64,000 nucleotides of DNA, from the NCBI RefSeq assembly GCF_037325665.1, contig NC_090255.1, positions 26,840,452 through 26,904,451 on the forward strand, read 5' to 3'. Shown one piece after another: positions 22,714 to 34,744 of the stretch. The position numbers and the translations under genes were made by a program. A model generated the notes under the pieces. That model was not told where the DNA came from. It saw nothing but the letters and a program-made list of their open reading frames with translations, and made no database searches. This DNA comes from Littorina saxatilis (taxonomy: Eukaryota > Mollusca > Gastropoda > Littorinimorpha > Littorinidae). Within the stretch, counting starts at the first letter, position 1, and the number at the start of each line of letters is the position of its first letter.

Positions 22714-23421
22714 AGCGCGTCCTTTCAGGCAGGTGCTAAGGCGGCTAGCCCACGTGGCCTCTTCCCACTTCTGGTCAGATGCAATGCGCTCAAACCGGCG
22801 TAAAAAGTCGTCGAGCTCGTCCTTGTCATCGTCGAACGTCGGCAGTCTCGTACGGTCGGCAACAAACGTCGGCGCGCTAGCCTGAGTAAGCGTACCTTTC
22901 TCGGCCTGTAGCCTAGCCAGTTCTAGCTGGAGATCGCGATCCGCCTGCTCTTTCTCTTTCCGTTCCTGTCTGTCACGTTCGGCCTGTCGTTCGGCCTGTC
23001 GTTCCTGTCTCTCAAGCTCGTCTTTCTTATCCTGACGGTCACGTTCGGCCTGTCATTCCCTTTCTTGTCTGTCAAGTTCATCTTTCTTTTCTTGTCTGTC
23101 AAGTTCGTCTTTCTTTTCCTGTCTGTCTCGTTCGGCCTGTCGTTCGGCCTGTCGTTCCCTTTCTTGTCTGTCTCGTTCATCTTTCTCTTTCCGTTCTTGT
23201 CTGTCACGTTCGTCTTGTCGTTCCTGTCTCTCACGTTCGGCCTGTCGTTCTTGTCTGTCAAGCTCTTCTTTTCTCGTCTGTCGCTCTATGTCTTCCTTAC
23301 GTTCTAACTCCTTGCGCTTAAGCAAACTACGCGCTCTAACGCGTGCGTCTCGCTCTGTCTGTTCCTCGCTACCAGGAGTCTCAAAAGTTATTCTCCTCGT
23401 AGGAGATCCCCCTGTAGCCAT
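22714..23421 (-). pseudogene. N-terminal gag region with charged repeats
   Basis: Begins ATGGCTACAGGGGGATCT at 23421. It runs through a long stretch of RQERQAERERQ / DRQEKKDEL-type repeats (about 22930-23290), surely helical and possibly coiled coil. DNA-level repeats of TCTGTCACGTTCGGCCTGTC type cause it. Fossil part. Confidence 0.65.
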
Positions 23422-24110
23422 GGTTAGTTTTAGCAAAGCTTTATTACCAAAGTAAGTCTAACGCAGCTATAGCTAGAACACGCGGTGATGAAAGCGATGG
23501 ATACAAAAATCCAGCAACCGGAAAATGCAGAAGAAAAATCCAAACGGTGTAGAACAAATCGCGTAGCCTACTTTATGGCTGCTTTTTGCGGTGAAACAAA
23601 GTGTTTCCCACAGCCGTGGCCTACTTTATCGGCTGCTTTTTGCGGTGAAACAGAGTGTCTCCCACAGCCTTGGTTAGGACAGAAGTCCTCGGACCCTTCC
23701 CCCCCAAAATTCCAACAAAGTCAAAATATGGAGAAAAATCCAAGTAAAACAAGACGGTAGAAATGTAACCTGTTACAGAATACGAAACAACAATGTAGAG
23801 AAAACTGAGTAAAACGAATAACAAATCCGCTAACCCCGCTCAGCTCTCTGCAACGGAAAACTCTGAACGTACAACAACAAAGATTCACAAACAAAGGAAA
23901 GGGAAGTAATCACAGTTAGCGCATACAATAACTCACAAATTACAATTTACATTTCCTGCAAGATGTGAATCGCTTAAGGTGTGGTATATGATCAAAACTA
24001 TACAAAAAAGGGTAGCACCAAGCAGAAAATAAGTCGAGCACTGACGAGATTATCTGCTCTTAGTTATCCTTAATTGGTGGGTCTTTATCAGTTGGAAATT
24101 AACTGAGTAA

Positions 24111-24128
24111 ATCCCGGCTTGGCCCCCA
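24111..24128 (-). other. primer-binding site, tRNA-Pro-like
   Basis: Two bases inside the 5' LTR the minus strand reads TGGGGGCCAAGCCGGGAT. It agrees at both ends with the usual tRNA-Pro site (TGGGGG...CCGGGAT) and differs in the middle. Confidence 0.6.
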
Positions 24129-24130
24129 TG

Positions 24131-25681
24131 TGTCACGTTTCAATATATCACTTAAGGTGATTATGAACCGGTTAATTACTACTAATTAACTAACCACACC
24201 ACGATCCACTCTCGCAGTCATACAATTAAATAGAGTCAACAAAAGGATAAGTTTCAGACGCCTGTTTATGTATAAACTCACCACCTCCCTCGAGCCTTCA
24301 CTCAAAATATGTTCCTTTCACGTTCTCAACACGTAAAAAACCCGTGGTCACTGACAAAATGCCAGTGGTATATAGAAAATTAACGTAACACGCTGAACCC
24401 GTGTAAATACAGTCGAAATGAGAATGTTCTGTTCAAAAGCTCTAGTTCATGCAGGTGTCAACACCCCACGTTGTCGCTACTCCAATGTAATCACGGATAA
24501 GAAAAGACAACGGTGGTCAACGGGGTGCGTAAGACATGGTGCACTTAGCTTTCTTTCTGTATGCTGGTTAGCCGGTATGCAGGTTAGCCGGTTCGCTGGT
24601 TAGCCGGTCTGCTGGTTAGCCGGTTCGCTGGTTAGCCGGTCTGCTGGTTAGCGTGGCTTCCTCAGGTCCCAGCTCCAACGTCTGCAGCTAGCAGTGTCCC
24701 GCCAAAGGCAGCCGTGCAGCGGTTACAGGAACACGAAACGAAGGCTGCAAACAGAAAGCATCGGTGCACTAAACATGTCTGCTACCCCTCACCCACCACC
24801 TTTAAACATGTCATCTTTAAATATCTCATCGAGCACGTGGGCCTGCACAAAACGGACTTTTTACAACAACAAAACAGTCACTTTTCGTCCTTCTCTCCCT
24901 ATCTGCAAAAACCATATACAGATTAATATTTTAGCGTCATAGAGAGTAAATTATGCGCTAACCTGGAAAGAACAACAGAGAGTAAATTATTCCACAACAC
25001 AGACTCATCAACAGCGTTAAATAATGATTTATTACCTCAAAAGCCTATGACTGTAGTACTCTCTCAAGGAAGCAAAGTCCGCCCCCTCCCTGGAACAGCC
25101 TCTGTTCGTCAACAGTGACCAAAAACGTCCAGAACCCCTTGTCGAATCCTTATGCGAAAGCCATCGCCGACGAAGGAAAGTTGACGACTTGTCCTCAGCA
25201 AAATACGTGGCAGAGAAAAGGAATAACTTGTGGAAGTTCCCCTAGAGTGCCGAATATAACATTCGGTGAAAAACCATCATACTCTAGAAACTGTGTATTA
25301 GATCCTTCCCCTTCTGCCGCTGGGTGTCAAGTGCGCCGCCCTTGTGTCTCAGTCAGACAACCTAGCCAATAACACGTGACTGACCTTGTCACAAAACCAG
25401 TCCAGCTATACACAATTCTGCCTCCCCAAGCAGAAAAAAGACACGAGAAACTCAATCCCTGAAAATCCCGTGCGCGCTGTCAGCGAAAAACCGTCAGCCC
25501 TATGACAGCAGAAACCTCCACTGTAAAACTCGTGCGCAGCAAACCCTCCGTGTTCATTGAGCACTGTCAGCAAACTCTGCTGTAGCCCAATATCACGTAC
25601 AGGCGCTTTCTATCATAATCGACCAAGAACAGGCACTCCACTGAGTGACACTTTCTTGGTCTCTGTCACCCGATCGTGACA
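24131..25681 (-). repeat. LTR of Gypsy-type element 2 (5' LTR, right side)
   Basis: 1551 bp, near-identical to 18549-20096, including the internal minisatellite. GGTGG follows immediately and matches the left flank. Confidence 0.9.
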
Positions 25682-25843
25682 GGTGGGGTGGTGTGCGTGT
25701 GTGTGTGGGGGGGGGGGGAGTCCACAGTAATGACCATAAAATAATCAAAATAATACTATTAGTCATCTTATTCTCTACCAAATTTCTAGAGGTCAAGACA
25801 ATGATACAGATTTTTTACTTGTGTCACTGTTAGTGTCATTCTA

Positions 25844-26020
25844 CAGGGCCGGACCAAGTTCGTTTGAGGGGGGGGGGGGGGGGGGGGTTCCAACTGCAGG
25901 CAGGGGTCCAAAGTCCACATTAGTTTTTCTCTGAGAGGTACATTGGATGGCCAGGGGGGGGGGGGGGGGGGGGGGGTCCGGAACCCCAGGAACCCCCCCC
26001 CCCCCCCAGATCCGGCCCTG
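25844..26020. mobile_element. small G/C-tract MITE with TTCTA duplication
   Basis: Ends are CAGGGCCGGACC and GATCCGGCCCTG, inverted apart from one or two bases, flanked by TTCTA on both sides. The interior contains long G and C homopolymers. Probably a non-autonomous DNA transposon; superfamily unclear. Confidence 0.6.
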
Positions 26021-26074
26021 TTCTATGAATAACAGGCCAATAGAAAGAGAGAGAAAAAGAGCTCTGTGGTTTTT

Positions 26075-26935
26075 ATATTTAGTCAAGTTTTGACTAAATA
26101 TTTTAACATCGAGGGGGAATCGAAACGAGGGTCGTGGTGTATGTGCGTGTGTCTGTGTGTCTGTGTGTGTGTGTAGAGCGATTCAGACTAAACTACTGGA
26201 CCGATCTTTATGAAATTTGACATGAGAGTTCCTGGGTATGAAATCCCCGAACGTTTTTTTCATTTTTTTGATAAATGTCTTTGATGACGTCATATCCGGC
26301 TTTTCGTGAAAGTTGAGGCGGCACTGTCACGCCCTCATTTTTCAACCAAATTGGTTGAAATTTTGGTCAAGTAATCTTCGACGAAGCCCGGACTTCGGTA
26401 TTGCATTTCAGCTTGGTGGCTTAAAAATTAATTAATGACTTTGGTCATTAAAAATCTGAAAATTGTAAAAAAAAATAAAAATTTATAAAACGATCCAAAT
26501 TTACGTTTATCTTATTTTCCATCATTTGCTGATTCCAAAAACATATAAATATGTTATATATGGATTAAAAACAAGCTCTGAAAATTAAATATATAAAAAT
26601 TATTATCAAAATTAAATTGTCGAAATCAATTTAAAAACACTTTCATCTTATTCCTTGTCGGTTCCTGATTCCAAAAACATATAGACATGATATGTTTGGA
26701 TTAAAAACACGCTCAGAAAGTTAAAACAAAGAGAGGTACAGAAAAGCGTGCTATCCTTCTTAGCGCAACTACTACCCCGCTCTTCTTGTCAATTTCACTG
26801 CCTTTGCCATGAGCGGTGGACTGACGATGCTACGAGTATACGGTCTTGCTGAAAAATGGCATTGCGTTCAGTTTCATTCTGTGAGTTCGACAGCTACTTG
26901 ACTAAATATTGTATTTTCGCCTTACGCGACTTGTT
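26075..26935 (-). mobile_element. Rpt-1 copy E
   Basis: Complete minus-strand copy, directly abutting copy F. Its (CA)n is short. Confidence 0.9.
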
Positions 26936-27002
26936 ATATTTAGTCAAGTTTTGACTAAATATTTTAACATCGAGGGGGAATCGAAACGAGGGTCGTGGTG
27001 TA

Positions 27003-27056
<54 letters not shown>

Positions 27057-27812
27057 GATTCAGACTAAACTACTGGACCGATCTTTATGAAATTTGACAT
27101 GAGAGTTCCTGGGTATGAAATCCCCATACGTTTTTTTCATTTTTTTGATAAATGTCTTTGATGACGTCATATCCGGCTTTTCGTGAAAGTTGAGGCGGCA
27201 CTGTCACGCCCTCATTTTTCAACCAAATTGGTTCAAATTTTGGTCAAGTAATCTTCGACGAAGCCCGGACTTCGGTATTGCATTTCAGCTTGGTGGCTTA
27301 AAAATTAATTAATGACTTTGGTCATTAAAAATCGGAAAATTGTAAAAAAAAATAAAAATTTATAAAACGATCTAAATTTACGTTTATCTTATTCTCCATC
27401 ATTTGCTGATTCCAAAAACATATAAATATGTTATATTCGGATTAAAAACAAGCTCTGAAAATTAAATATATAAAAATTATTATCAAAATTAAATTGTCCA
27501 AATCAATTTAAAAACACTTTCATCTTATTCCTTGTCGGTTCCTGATTCCAAAAACATATAGATATGATATGTTTGGATTAAAAACACGCTCAGAAAGTTA
27601 AAACAAAGTGAGGTACAGAAAAGCGTGCTATCCTTCTTAGCGCAACTAATACCCCGCTCTTCTTGTCAATTTCACTGCCTTTGCTATGAGCGGTGGACTG
27701 ACGATGCTACGAGTATACGGTCTTGCTGAAAAATGGCATTGCGTTCAGTTTCATTCTGTGAGTTCGACAGCTACTTGACTAAATATTGTATTTTCGCCTT
27801 ACGCGACTTGTT
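26936..27812 (-). mobile_element. Rpt-1 copy F
   Basis: Complete minus-strand copy, head-to-tail with copy E with no spacer. It contains a (GT)n of about 45 bp at 27005-27050. Confidence 0.9.
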
Positions 27813-29170
27813 TTACCTGGGTTCATGCTCAGTTGCTTGAAAATTGACTTGTCAGAGGTTCTTCTTCAGCCTTACACCCACATGCAAGAGAACTTGTACC
27901 AGATAATGAAATAAGTGAACTTTGAAGTGCATTCATAATTAAAGCCCAATCATGTGGTTTAACCTACCTTGTCTTGAAAAGCCTGTCCGAGGAAACAGAA
28001 CAAGCACCCTTCCGCAGACCTTCCTGACTGGAGAGTCTTGGTTGTAACCGCACACTTTCTAAAGTAGTCCATAAGCAGTTCCATGTGCCTATGTTTTCAC
28101 TGGAACCAGCTCCTTTGTGTACCTGTGATCTGGATGAGCTGCAACACATAAAACTTTCATATGAACACTATGTCATAAGTACACCAGTTAGCATACATCA
28201 AACACTGAGGAGCATCACAAGGTATGTTCTAAGGAGGTAACAACTATTGTCACAAAGTGTTTATGATACAGCCACAGGCACATGGCACTGAGTGGTCAAT
28301 TGGTGAGGGGGGTGGGGGGCAGAAGTTCTGCTCAGTCTTGTCTACTGATACAACACTTTGTGGTGGTGTAAGGCAGGGAATCACACCCTAACCACTGGCC
28401 CCGCCCACCTGGTGTCGAGTGCCTGAGGATACATCAGTCCCAGTTATGGCTGGCCCTCGGTTTGACCAGACAACTGCCATGTACGGGTACATTTACTTTA
28501 CAGTACAGATTAGTTTTCAATAGCAATGACATCATGGACGCACACCTGCCCAACACGGACACCGACAGCAAAATCAGCGACCAAACGTGATACAGAGTAA
28601 CTAATCGTCACAAACATCAAAATGCTTTTTTATTAATTTTCTTGAAGAGGTCATTCTTAACCAGATAATCATTTCTAGGCAATTGAAGATTATTATTCCA
28701 CCTGCAGGCTATCACTCCTAAGGCTGTTACTTGTAACACATTTCATTTCTTAAAATATGTTTTGTAAAGTACATAGATTTCACTAAAAGGCACATTCCTT
28801 CTCATGAAAACAATTTGGCTCACTGTCTAAGATCTGGTCAGGCTTTAAAATGGGATAAGACATGATTTCTTAACTTGTTCACATACCCCAAAAAGTGCGA
28901 TTGTGTTATGAATAAATGCTGTAAAAGCTACCTGTACTAGTTCATTAAAAAAACAAATCACAAAATGTCACTTCACCACAGCATGCAAACAGTGTGTTTA
29001 TTTCTGGTATGTGTCTAAAGGCGGAGACAGACGCACAACACAAAACCCTGTTTTCGACAAAAAACACCATCTCAAAACGTCGGGGAAACACATGTTTTTA
29101 AAGAGGGGATGTCACACGCGAAACACACAGATGAAGCGCGGTGCGTGTTTTCACAGAAATATCGGTCAGT
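27813..29170. other. no gene recognised
   Basis: No exon or element limits that I can support. Confidence 0.4.
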
Positions 29171-29341
29171 GTCAGCTTGACCCGTCCAGCTATCGCCCTG
29201 TGTTTGAGTTTGTAAACAACACGGCTGGCAGTGCCCACTGATACGGTCAGTGTCCACTGATACGGTCAGTGTCAGCTTGACCCGTCCAGCTACCGCGTTG
29301 TGTTTGGGTTTGTAAACAACACGGCTGGCAGCGCCCACTGA
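29171..29341. repeat. 100-bp tandem duplication
   Basis: GTCAGCTTGACCCGTCCAGC occurs at 29171 and 29271, and both units run on to ACGGCTGGCAG(T/C)GCCCACTGAT with few differences. Confidence 0.85.
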
Positions 29342-29810
29342 TATTATTGCCTCTCTTCAATCGTGACAGGATCCATAGACTCTAGTTAGGATTCATGGGT
29401 CCGATACTACCCTGAATCGGTACCACATCTGAGTCTGCCATTTTTTTCTATCTCCGTAGTGCCGGAATCCGAGTCATTTGAGTTGATCGTCCGCGTTCAT
29501 TGGCTGACTACCAAAACGTGTTTTTAGATTTTAGGTAAAAAAAAGGTAAAGGTATTCCCATAACCATCTGGTCGTAGGGGAGAGAGATGTTAGAGATCTC
29601 CACTTTTCTGGGGGCCAGCTTTTTATGAGGGCGGTGCCCATCTCCTCTCCCTCGCTGCCTTTGTCTAAAACCCAAAACACGATGCAAAAACACGAAACAG
29701 TGTTTTCTGAAATGCGTTTTGGGGGATGTCACATGTGAAACACGCTGTTTTGTGTTTGTTTTGAAAGGAAACACTGTTTTGTGTTGTGCGTCTGACATGG
29801 CCTTAACACA

Positions 29811-29856
<46 letters not shown>

Positions 29857-30060
29857 ATACACACATACACCAAAGCAACACAAAAGCCCAAAACATGCCT
29901 ACCATCTAAATGAGGATATCCAGTTCCAACTGTCTTCTGCCAATATAACACTGCCAGAGACACCATGGTGTAGAAAGTCAGTTTAAAGAGAGACTACCTG
30001 GAAGAAAAATATATACATAATAATAATAAAACACCCAGTGCAATAGACATACTTGCTCGT
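29342..30060. other. no gene; contains (CA)n at 29810-29852
   Basis: Apart from the CA microsatellite I see no structure. AAACACGnTGTTTTGTGTT-like motifs are scattered between 29090 and 29790. Confidence 0.4.
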
Positions 30061-30366
30061 TAAAGCTGTGGTCTATTTATGACTTTCCGGGGCTACGAGG
30101 TTGAAAAATACGGATAAAATCATGTACAGAATTCTGTACAGCAAACACTACCCGAAACCCCACCTATACGGCGTGTATGACCTTGAGAGCTTCAGTCAAC
30201 GCTTGGATTTTGCAGTGGTAACATCCGGTTTGCTCTCTCAGAGCTAAGCATATTTGTCAAGAAGGATCGAGCAGAAAAAATAAACGACTTGGCAGGGATT
30301 CGAACTCAAGGCCTCGGGGCCTCGAAATGTCGGGGCAGATGTCTTGACCGCTAGGCCACTTCACCA
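30061..30366 (-). mobile_element. SINE-B, minus copy
   Basis: On the minus strand a tRNA-like head (AGTGGCCTAGCGGTCAAGAC, GAGTTCGAATCCCTGCC) is followed by T-rich sequence. A body that includes CGGATGTTACCACTGC and ACACGCCGTATAGGTGGGGT comes next, ending CCACAGCTTTAA. The body is shared with the plus-strand copy at 30763-31065. Confidence 0.75.
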
Positions 30367-30762
30367 GTGTTGTCAAAGATTTAAAAAAAAAAGAGATAAT
30401 TTTATATCATTCTACGCTTGAATTACCATTCATGCGTTGCAAAAACGTAAAAATTGCCATAAAAATTTGCCTTTATTTGCAAACATGTTTCACGGAATCG
30501 CAGTACATGTTTACACCGTCATGCTACACGACATTCGCGCCATGCAAATAGCTGCGATATCTCTATTTACAACATGCAAGAAAAATGACAAGAACAGTAA
30601 TTGAATCTCTCCAAAGGTCTGTGCAGTTGAAAACAGACATCTAAGAAATAGTTATACATATATTCACTTCTGAACAATGGGCGGATAGAGGTATAAATCA
30701 TGCTGCTTCAAGAATAACATAACATGAATTCATATCAATGTTTTTCCTTCTTTTTCTCAATT

Positions 30763-31065
30763 GGCGCAGTAGCCTAGTGGTTAGGTCATCAGACACGAAG
30801 TCTCGAGGTCGAGAGTTCGAATCTGCGCCGGGGCGTTTATTTTTTTTCCCTTGATCTCTCTTGAAGATAAAATATGATCAGTTTTGAGAGAGCAAACCGG
30901 ATGTTATCCCTGCAAAATTCAAGCGTTAACTGAAGCTCTCAAGGTCATACACGCCGTATAGGTGGGGTTTCGGGTAGCGTTTGCTGTACAGAATTGTGTA
31001 CATGATTGTATCCCTGTTTTTCAACCTCGTAGCCCCGGAAAGTCATAAATAGACCACAGCTTTAA
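30763..31065 (+). mobile_element. SINE-B, plus copy
   Basis: Head GGCGCAGTAGCCTAGTGGTT with B box GAGAGTTCGAATCTGCGCC, then the same ~240-bp body as 30061-30366 in opposite orientation. The outer 7 bp of the head (GGCGCAG/CTGCGCC) can pair, but the T-arm does not fold properly, so this is a SINE rather than a working tRNA gene. Confidence 0.75.
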
Positions 31066-31323
31066 AGGCTTACTTTACTATGTAAAAACATTTTGCTTCA
31101 CCGTCTCAGATCTTGTCAGGCTTTTACTTGGGATAAGATCATCCCTCTACTTGGACAAATACCAACATAGATCAGCTTGAATGTTCGTGAAAATATTTCA
31201 TCCCACATTTTGAGTTAACTCACCACAGCAAGCAGTCACTGAATAATAATAATTGTCAGTAAGTACTGGTGTCACATGACTGATGTGAACCAGTTGATTG
31301 GCTAATGGCGATGCGCTAAAACT

Positions 31324-31350
31324 GTTAGCGCACTCTTGGAGTGCGCTAAC
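31324..31350. repeat. perfect short hairpin
   Basis: GTTAGCGCACTC and GAGTGCGCTAAC form a 12-bp perfect stem around a TTG loop. Confidence 0.8.
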
Positions 31351-31870
31351 TTTTCCACAGAGCGTATTCTTCCGCCCTTTGCCTAAGCGAGACTGTGCTC
31401 TCATCCTCAGAATTAATTAATGACATGTAGCTTATATTCTCCACAATACCAAATGACCATAAATTCCCTGCTTCTCAATTAAAGCAGAAGTGGGTTTTTT
31501 TCTGACAGATTGCATGTGCCTGTGCCAGTGCCAGTGATCTAAAAATAGAAGCCGCTGTGTTTCATCTAATTTTCGCCGACTTGCATAGATTCTTCTCATA
31601 TGCCGTGTTCGTGGCATGTAGCTTATCATCCACATTACCAAATGATGAGTTAGTATACAATTCCCAGCGGCTAACAGAAAACACAAGTGTTATTCCGATA
31701 ACGTACCAGCTAGACCAGTTTGGAAGACTGACTCGATCGACTCTGTAGCAGTAGCAGACGACATCAACCCCGCTCAGCAAATTAACTTGTTGGGCAAATG
31801 TGAACGAAAAAATGATGGGGATATAATACGTGTAGGGTTCAGAGCATTCTTACCGTTCATATTTATATTA
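31351..31870. other. no gene recognised
   Basis: No supported structure. Short frames on both strands have no family features. Confidence 0.4.
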
Positions 31871-32232
31871 GGCCCCCCAAAAAAATTGTCTGTTTCTGGT
31901 CACCCGACCGACCCTAAATTTCGGCGCCGACCCTAAACTTTTTTTTTCCAAACTCAAAAATGTTTTTGTTTTTTTTTGGTGGTAAAGGACAGGGTGAGAA
32001 AATGAACAACAAAAACGTGTGAAAACGAAAGTCCGCTGACGATTTGTAAATGTGTTGAGTGTCTTGTCTCTATGTATAGTGAATCCAGTCTCTTTGCGCG
32101 ATTTTTAAAGTTAGTTTTATTGGTCTACATTTGGGGTAAAAAAATAAAAAAAAATAAAAAAAAATCCCGACCTACCGACCCTATTTTTTTTAGCCATGTT
32201 ACCAGAAACAGACAATTTTTTTTTTTTTGGCC
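31871..32232. mobile_element. Harbinger-like MITE with TTA duplication
   Basis: Ends are inverted: GGCC, an A/T homopolymer, then TTGTCTGTTTCTGGT, and the complement at the right side. TTA flanks both sides (31868-31870 and 32233-32235). Three-base TTA/TWA duplications with GG-starting termini are typical of PIF/Harbinger elements. The interior has CCGACCGACCCTA and CCGACCTACCGACCCTA and no gene. Confidence 0.65.
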
Positions 32233-32644
32233 TTAGTACCAGACTCCCCGATGAGTGAAGATACCACACGAGAAACATGCCACATTTATTTTGAAAATGT
32301 ACTTTCCGTCGACCGTGGCAAGGGGCAAAACTCTGCACAGTCAATCTGTCGAAGCTCGATGAACGGTTTCGAATCGCAAATAACTATGAGCACAGTCCTT
32401 TCTCCGAGTTTAAATGAGGTCTCTATGAAAGATCATCACTTTTTAGCTTAACGCTACACTGGAATTTACCAACAGAAATTAAAACACGAGTTTGCGTATG
32501 ACGAAAGCACGACACACTTGAGACAGCCCACACAAAAGTAGATCCAGTGACACAAACCTGACCACACAGTTACGCCTATCCAAATGCGCGTTGCAAAATG
32601 TGCGTTTTGAATCTTCTTTTTTCTCTGGCGGTACTGACAATATC

Positions 32645-32771
32645 GTTATTGAAACAATCCCAGTGCACTAAGGGATTTATAGAGCAAACTCAGCGCTATG
32701 CGCTTCGTTCAATAATGAATTTTCTCGATTTGGTCTATAAATCCCTTAGTGCACTGGGATGTCTCAATAAC
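32645..32771. mobile_element. 127-bp fold-back element
   Basis: Arms of about 40 bp are inverse copies, containing CCAGTGCACTAAGGGATTTA and its complement, around a ~50-bp centre. The inner 26 bp match perfectly. No duplication is certain. Confidence 0.7.
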
Positions 32772-33552
32772 TTAAATAATAATGATAATAAATGAGCATT
32801 TATATAGCGCAACATCATAACTTTACAATTATGCTCTTTGCGCTTGACACATTTAAAATTAAAACACATAATATATATTTTATTTTTTGGTATGTGGCCA
32901 AGATGAGGGATTCCATGTTAAAGCATAGCCATATAATATCTGAGACAGTGACCCACACTATAGTGACAAGGCAAGTGTGCCTTTAAATTGTAAACTGTTA
33001 TATAAAAATTATGTGCATTTTGACTTCTTCATAAATTATAACCCTGATGCAGGCAGTCATCAGTAGTGGTTTAGTACCTAGAATGAGAAAAGAATGAACT
33101 TGCAAGAAACAAACTGAGTCAAAATCAAAATACCCTTTAAATTACAAACTAGATTCCACGGGGCAGACAGGGTTTGAAGTTAGAAAGCTCTGAAAATAAC
33201 TCTGCTATTTGAAATTGACTAATAGTATTAACTTATAACGTCATACATGAGACAAACAAATGAACTACGGCTTTTGAAGATCCATATCCAATCCTGCTAC
33301 ACAAAGGCACGAGCAGAGGTTGAAATTGCCAGGGTCATTTTCCATCCCCATGTAGCCTGGATTTAATTACTGGCATTTTTTTTTAAAGAGATGTGTCACT
33401 CAGAATGACTGGAGATGGTTCACTCAATGCAGAGCATAATATACCATTGATTTCTTCATGCCATCTGATTTGCCGGTGAATTCACAGGGCGAGAACAATT
33501 CAAGACTGGCCTCAACATTTTATGCTGACTGTAAATTGTAATTATATAATAT
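32772..33552. other. no gene; SINE-like remnant at the start
   Basis: AATAATGATAATAAATGAGC followed by ATTTATATAGCGC at 32776-32810 resembles the 3' end of a mollusc SINE. The rest shows nothing I can support. Confidence 0.4.
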
Positions 33553-34085
33553 ATCAATCAATCAATATGAGGCTTATATCGCGCGTATTCCGTGGGTTCA
33601 GTTCTAAGCGCAGGGATTTTTTAATTTTTTAATTTTATGCAATTTATATCGCGCACATATTCAAGGCGCAGGGATTTATTTATGCCGTGTGAGATGGAAT
33701 TTTTTTACACAATACATCACGCATTCACATCGGCCAGCAGATCGCAGCCATTTCGGCGCATATCCTACTTTTCACGGCCTATTATTCCAAGTCAAACGGG
33801 TATTTTGGTGGACATTTTTATCTATGCCTATACAATTTTGCCAGGAAAGACCCTTTTGTCAATCGTGGGATCTTTAACGTGCACACCCCAATGTAGTGTA
33901 CACGAAAGGACCTCGGTTTTTCGTCTCATCCGAAAGACTAGCATTTGAACCCACCACCTAGGTCAGGAAAGGGGGGAGAAAATTGCTAACGCCCTGACAC
34001 AGGGTCGAACTCGCAACCTCTCGCTTCCGAGCGCAAGTGCGTTACCACTCGGCAAGTGCGTTACCTCTCGGCCACCCAGTCCTTA
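33553..34085 (-). mobile_element. SINE-A copy 1
   Basis: Minus-strand tRNA-derived head at the right end (CTGGGTGGCCGAGAGGTAAC, then GGTTGCGAGTTCGACCCTG), a long body, and an (ATTGATTG)n tail at 33553. About 530 bp. The head shows a duplicated AAGTGCGTTACC segment not present in copy 3. Confidence 0.8.
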
Positions 34086-34744
34086 TTATCCACCCTAGCT
34101 AACTGGTACACTAATCACTTGCTCTGGCGGACTTCTTTTTCCAACATCATAAATCTGTTATTTGTACTTTTGTGGTAAAATATTCTCATTACCAGTTGCA
34201 CTCACAATCTATTGCTAGTGTATTTTGGAAATGATCAAAAGCCTTACTTGTGTTCTATAACAGCACCATGTCACTGTTGCGGGAAGAAAGAGGCAGGGAT
34301 TGGTAATAACTGAGACCTGCAAGTAAACAAAACATATTTAGAATCTCATCATGTGTTATTTTGTTATATTTATGTCATAAGGTCTTACATTGCAATAACA
34401 AACACACACATAACTTAACTTAGCAAGGTGTTCTTTGTGCTAAGAATAAGAGTAATGAATTAACGCTGAAAAAGCTACTAGTTGCTTAAACAAATTCATA
34501 GCAAAATGTCACTTGATCACCACATCAAGCACACTGCATGTTCATTTCTGGTATGTATGCAAGTGGAGGGATGATCTTGTTCCATGTAAAATCCTAGCTC
34601 AGCTGATCTCTCTCAACTTGGATTCATACCACAAATTAGGAGCCTGGCTGTTTCTGTTCAGTGGGCATTTCTCCATTTGTTTTATTTGAATGCATTTCTT
34701 AAAAAGAACATTTCCTCTGCACAGCAAGCAGTCAGGATGTTATA
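34086..34744. other. no gene recognised
   Basis: AT-rich, no supported structure. Confidence 0.4.

Larger units (their letters stand above)
18549..25681 (-). mobile_element. Gypsy-type LTR retrotransposon 2 (fossil, very young)
   Basis: Length is 7133 bp, with LTRs of about 1550 bp and a 5-bp duplication GGTGG on both sides. Parts on the minus strand in order are a primer-binding site, a gag start rich in charged repeats, capsid end, zinc knuckle, protease, integrase, an RNase H-like piece, a polypurine tract and the 3' LTR. The LTRs differ by about four or five substitutions and one 3-bp indel, near 0.3 percent, so insertion was recent. The copy is broken, with at least two or three breaks. 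Integrase before RNase H resembles the Gmr1-type order within Ty3/Gypsy. Confidence 0.85.

Noticed and set aside
30763-30835. Possible functional tRNA
   Set aside because: Outer 7 bp pair, but the T-arm is not formed and the body is shared with a second SINE copy.
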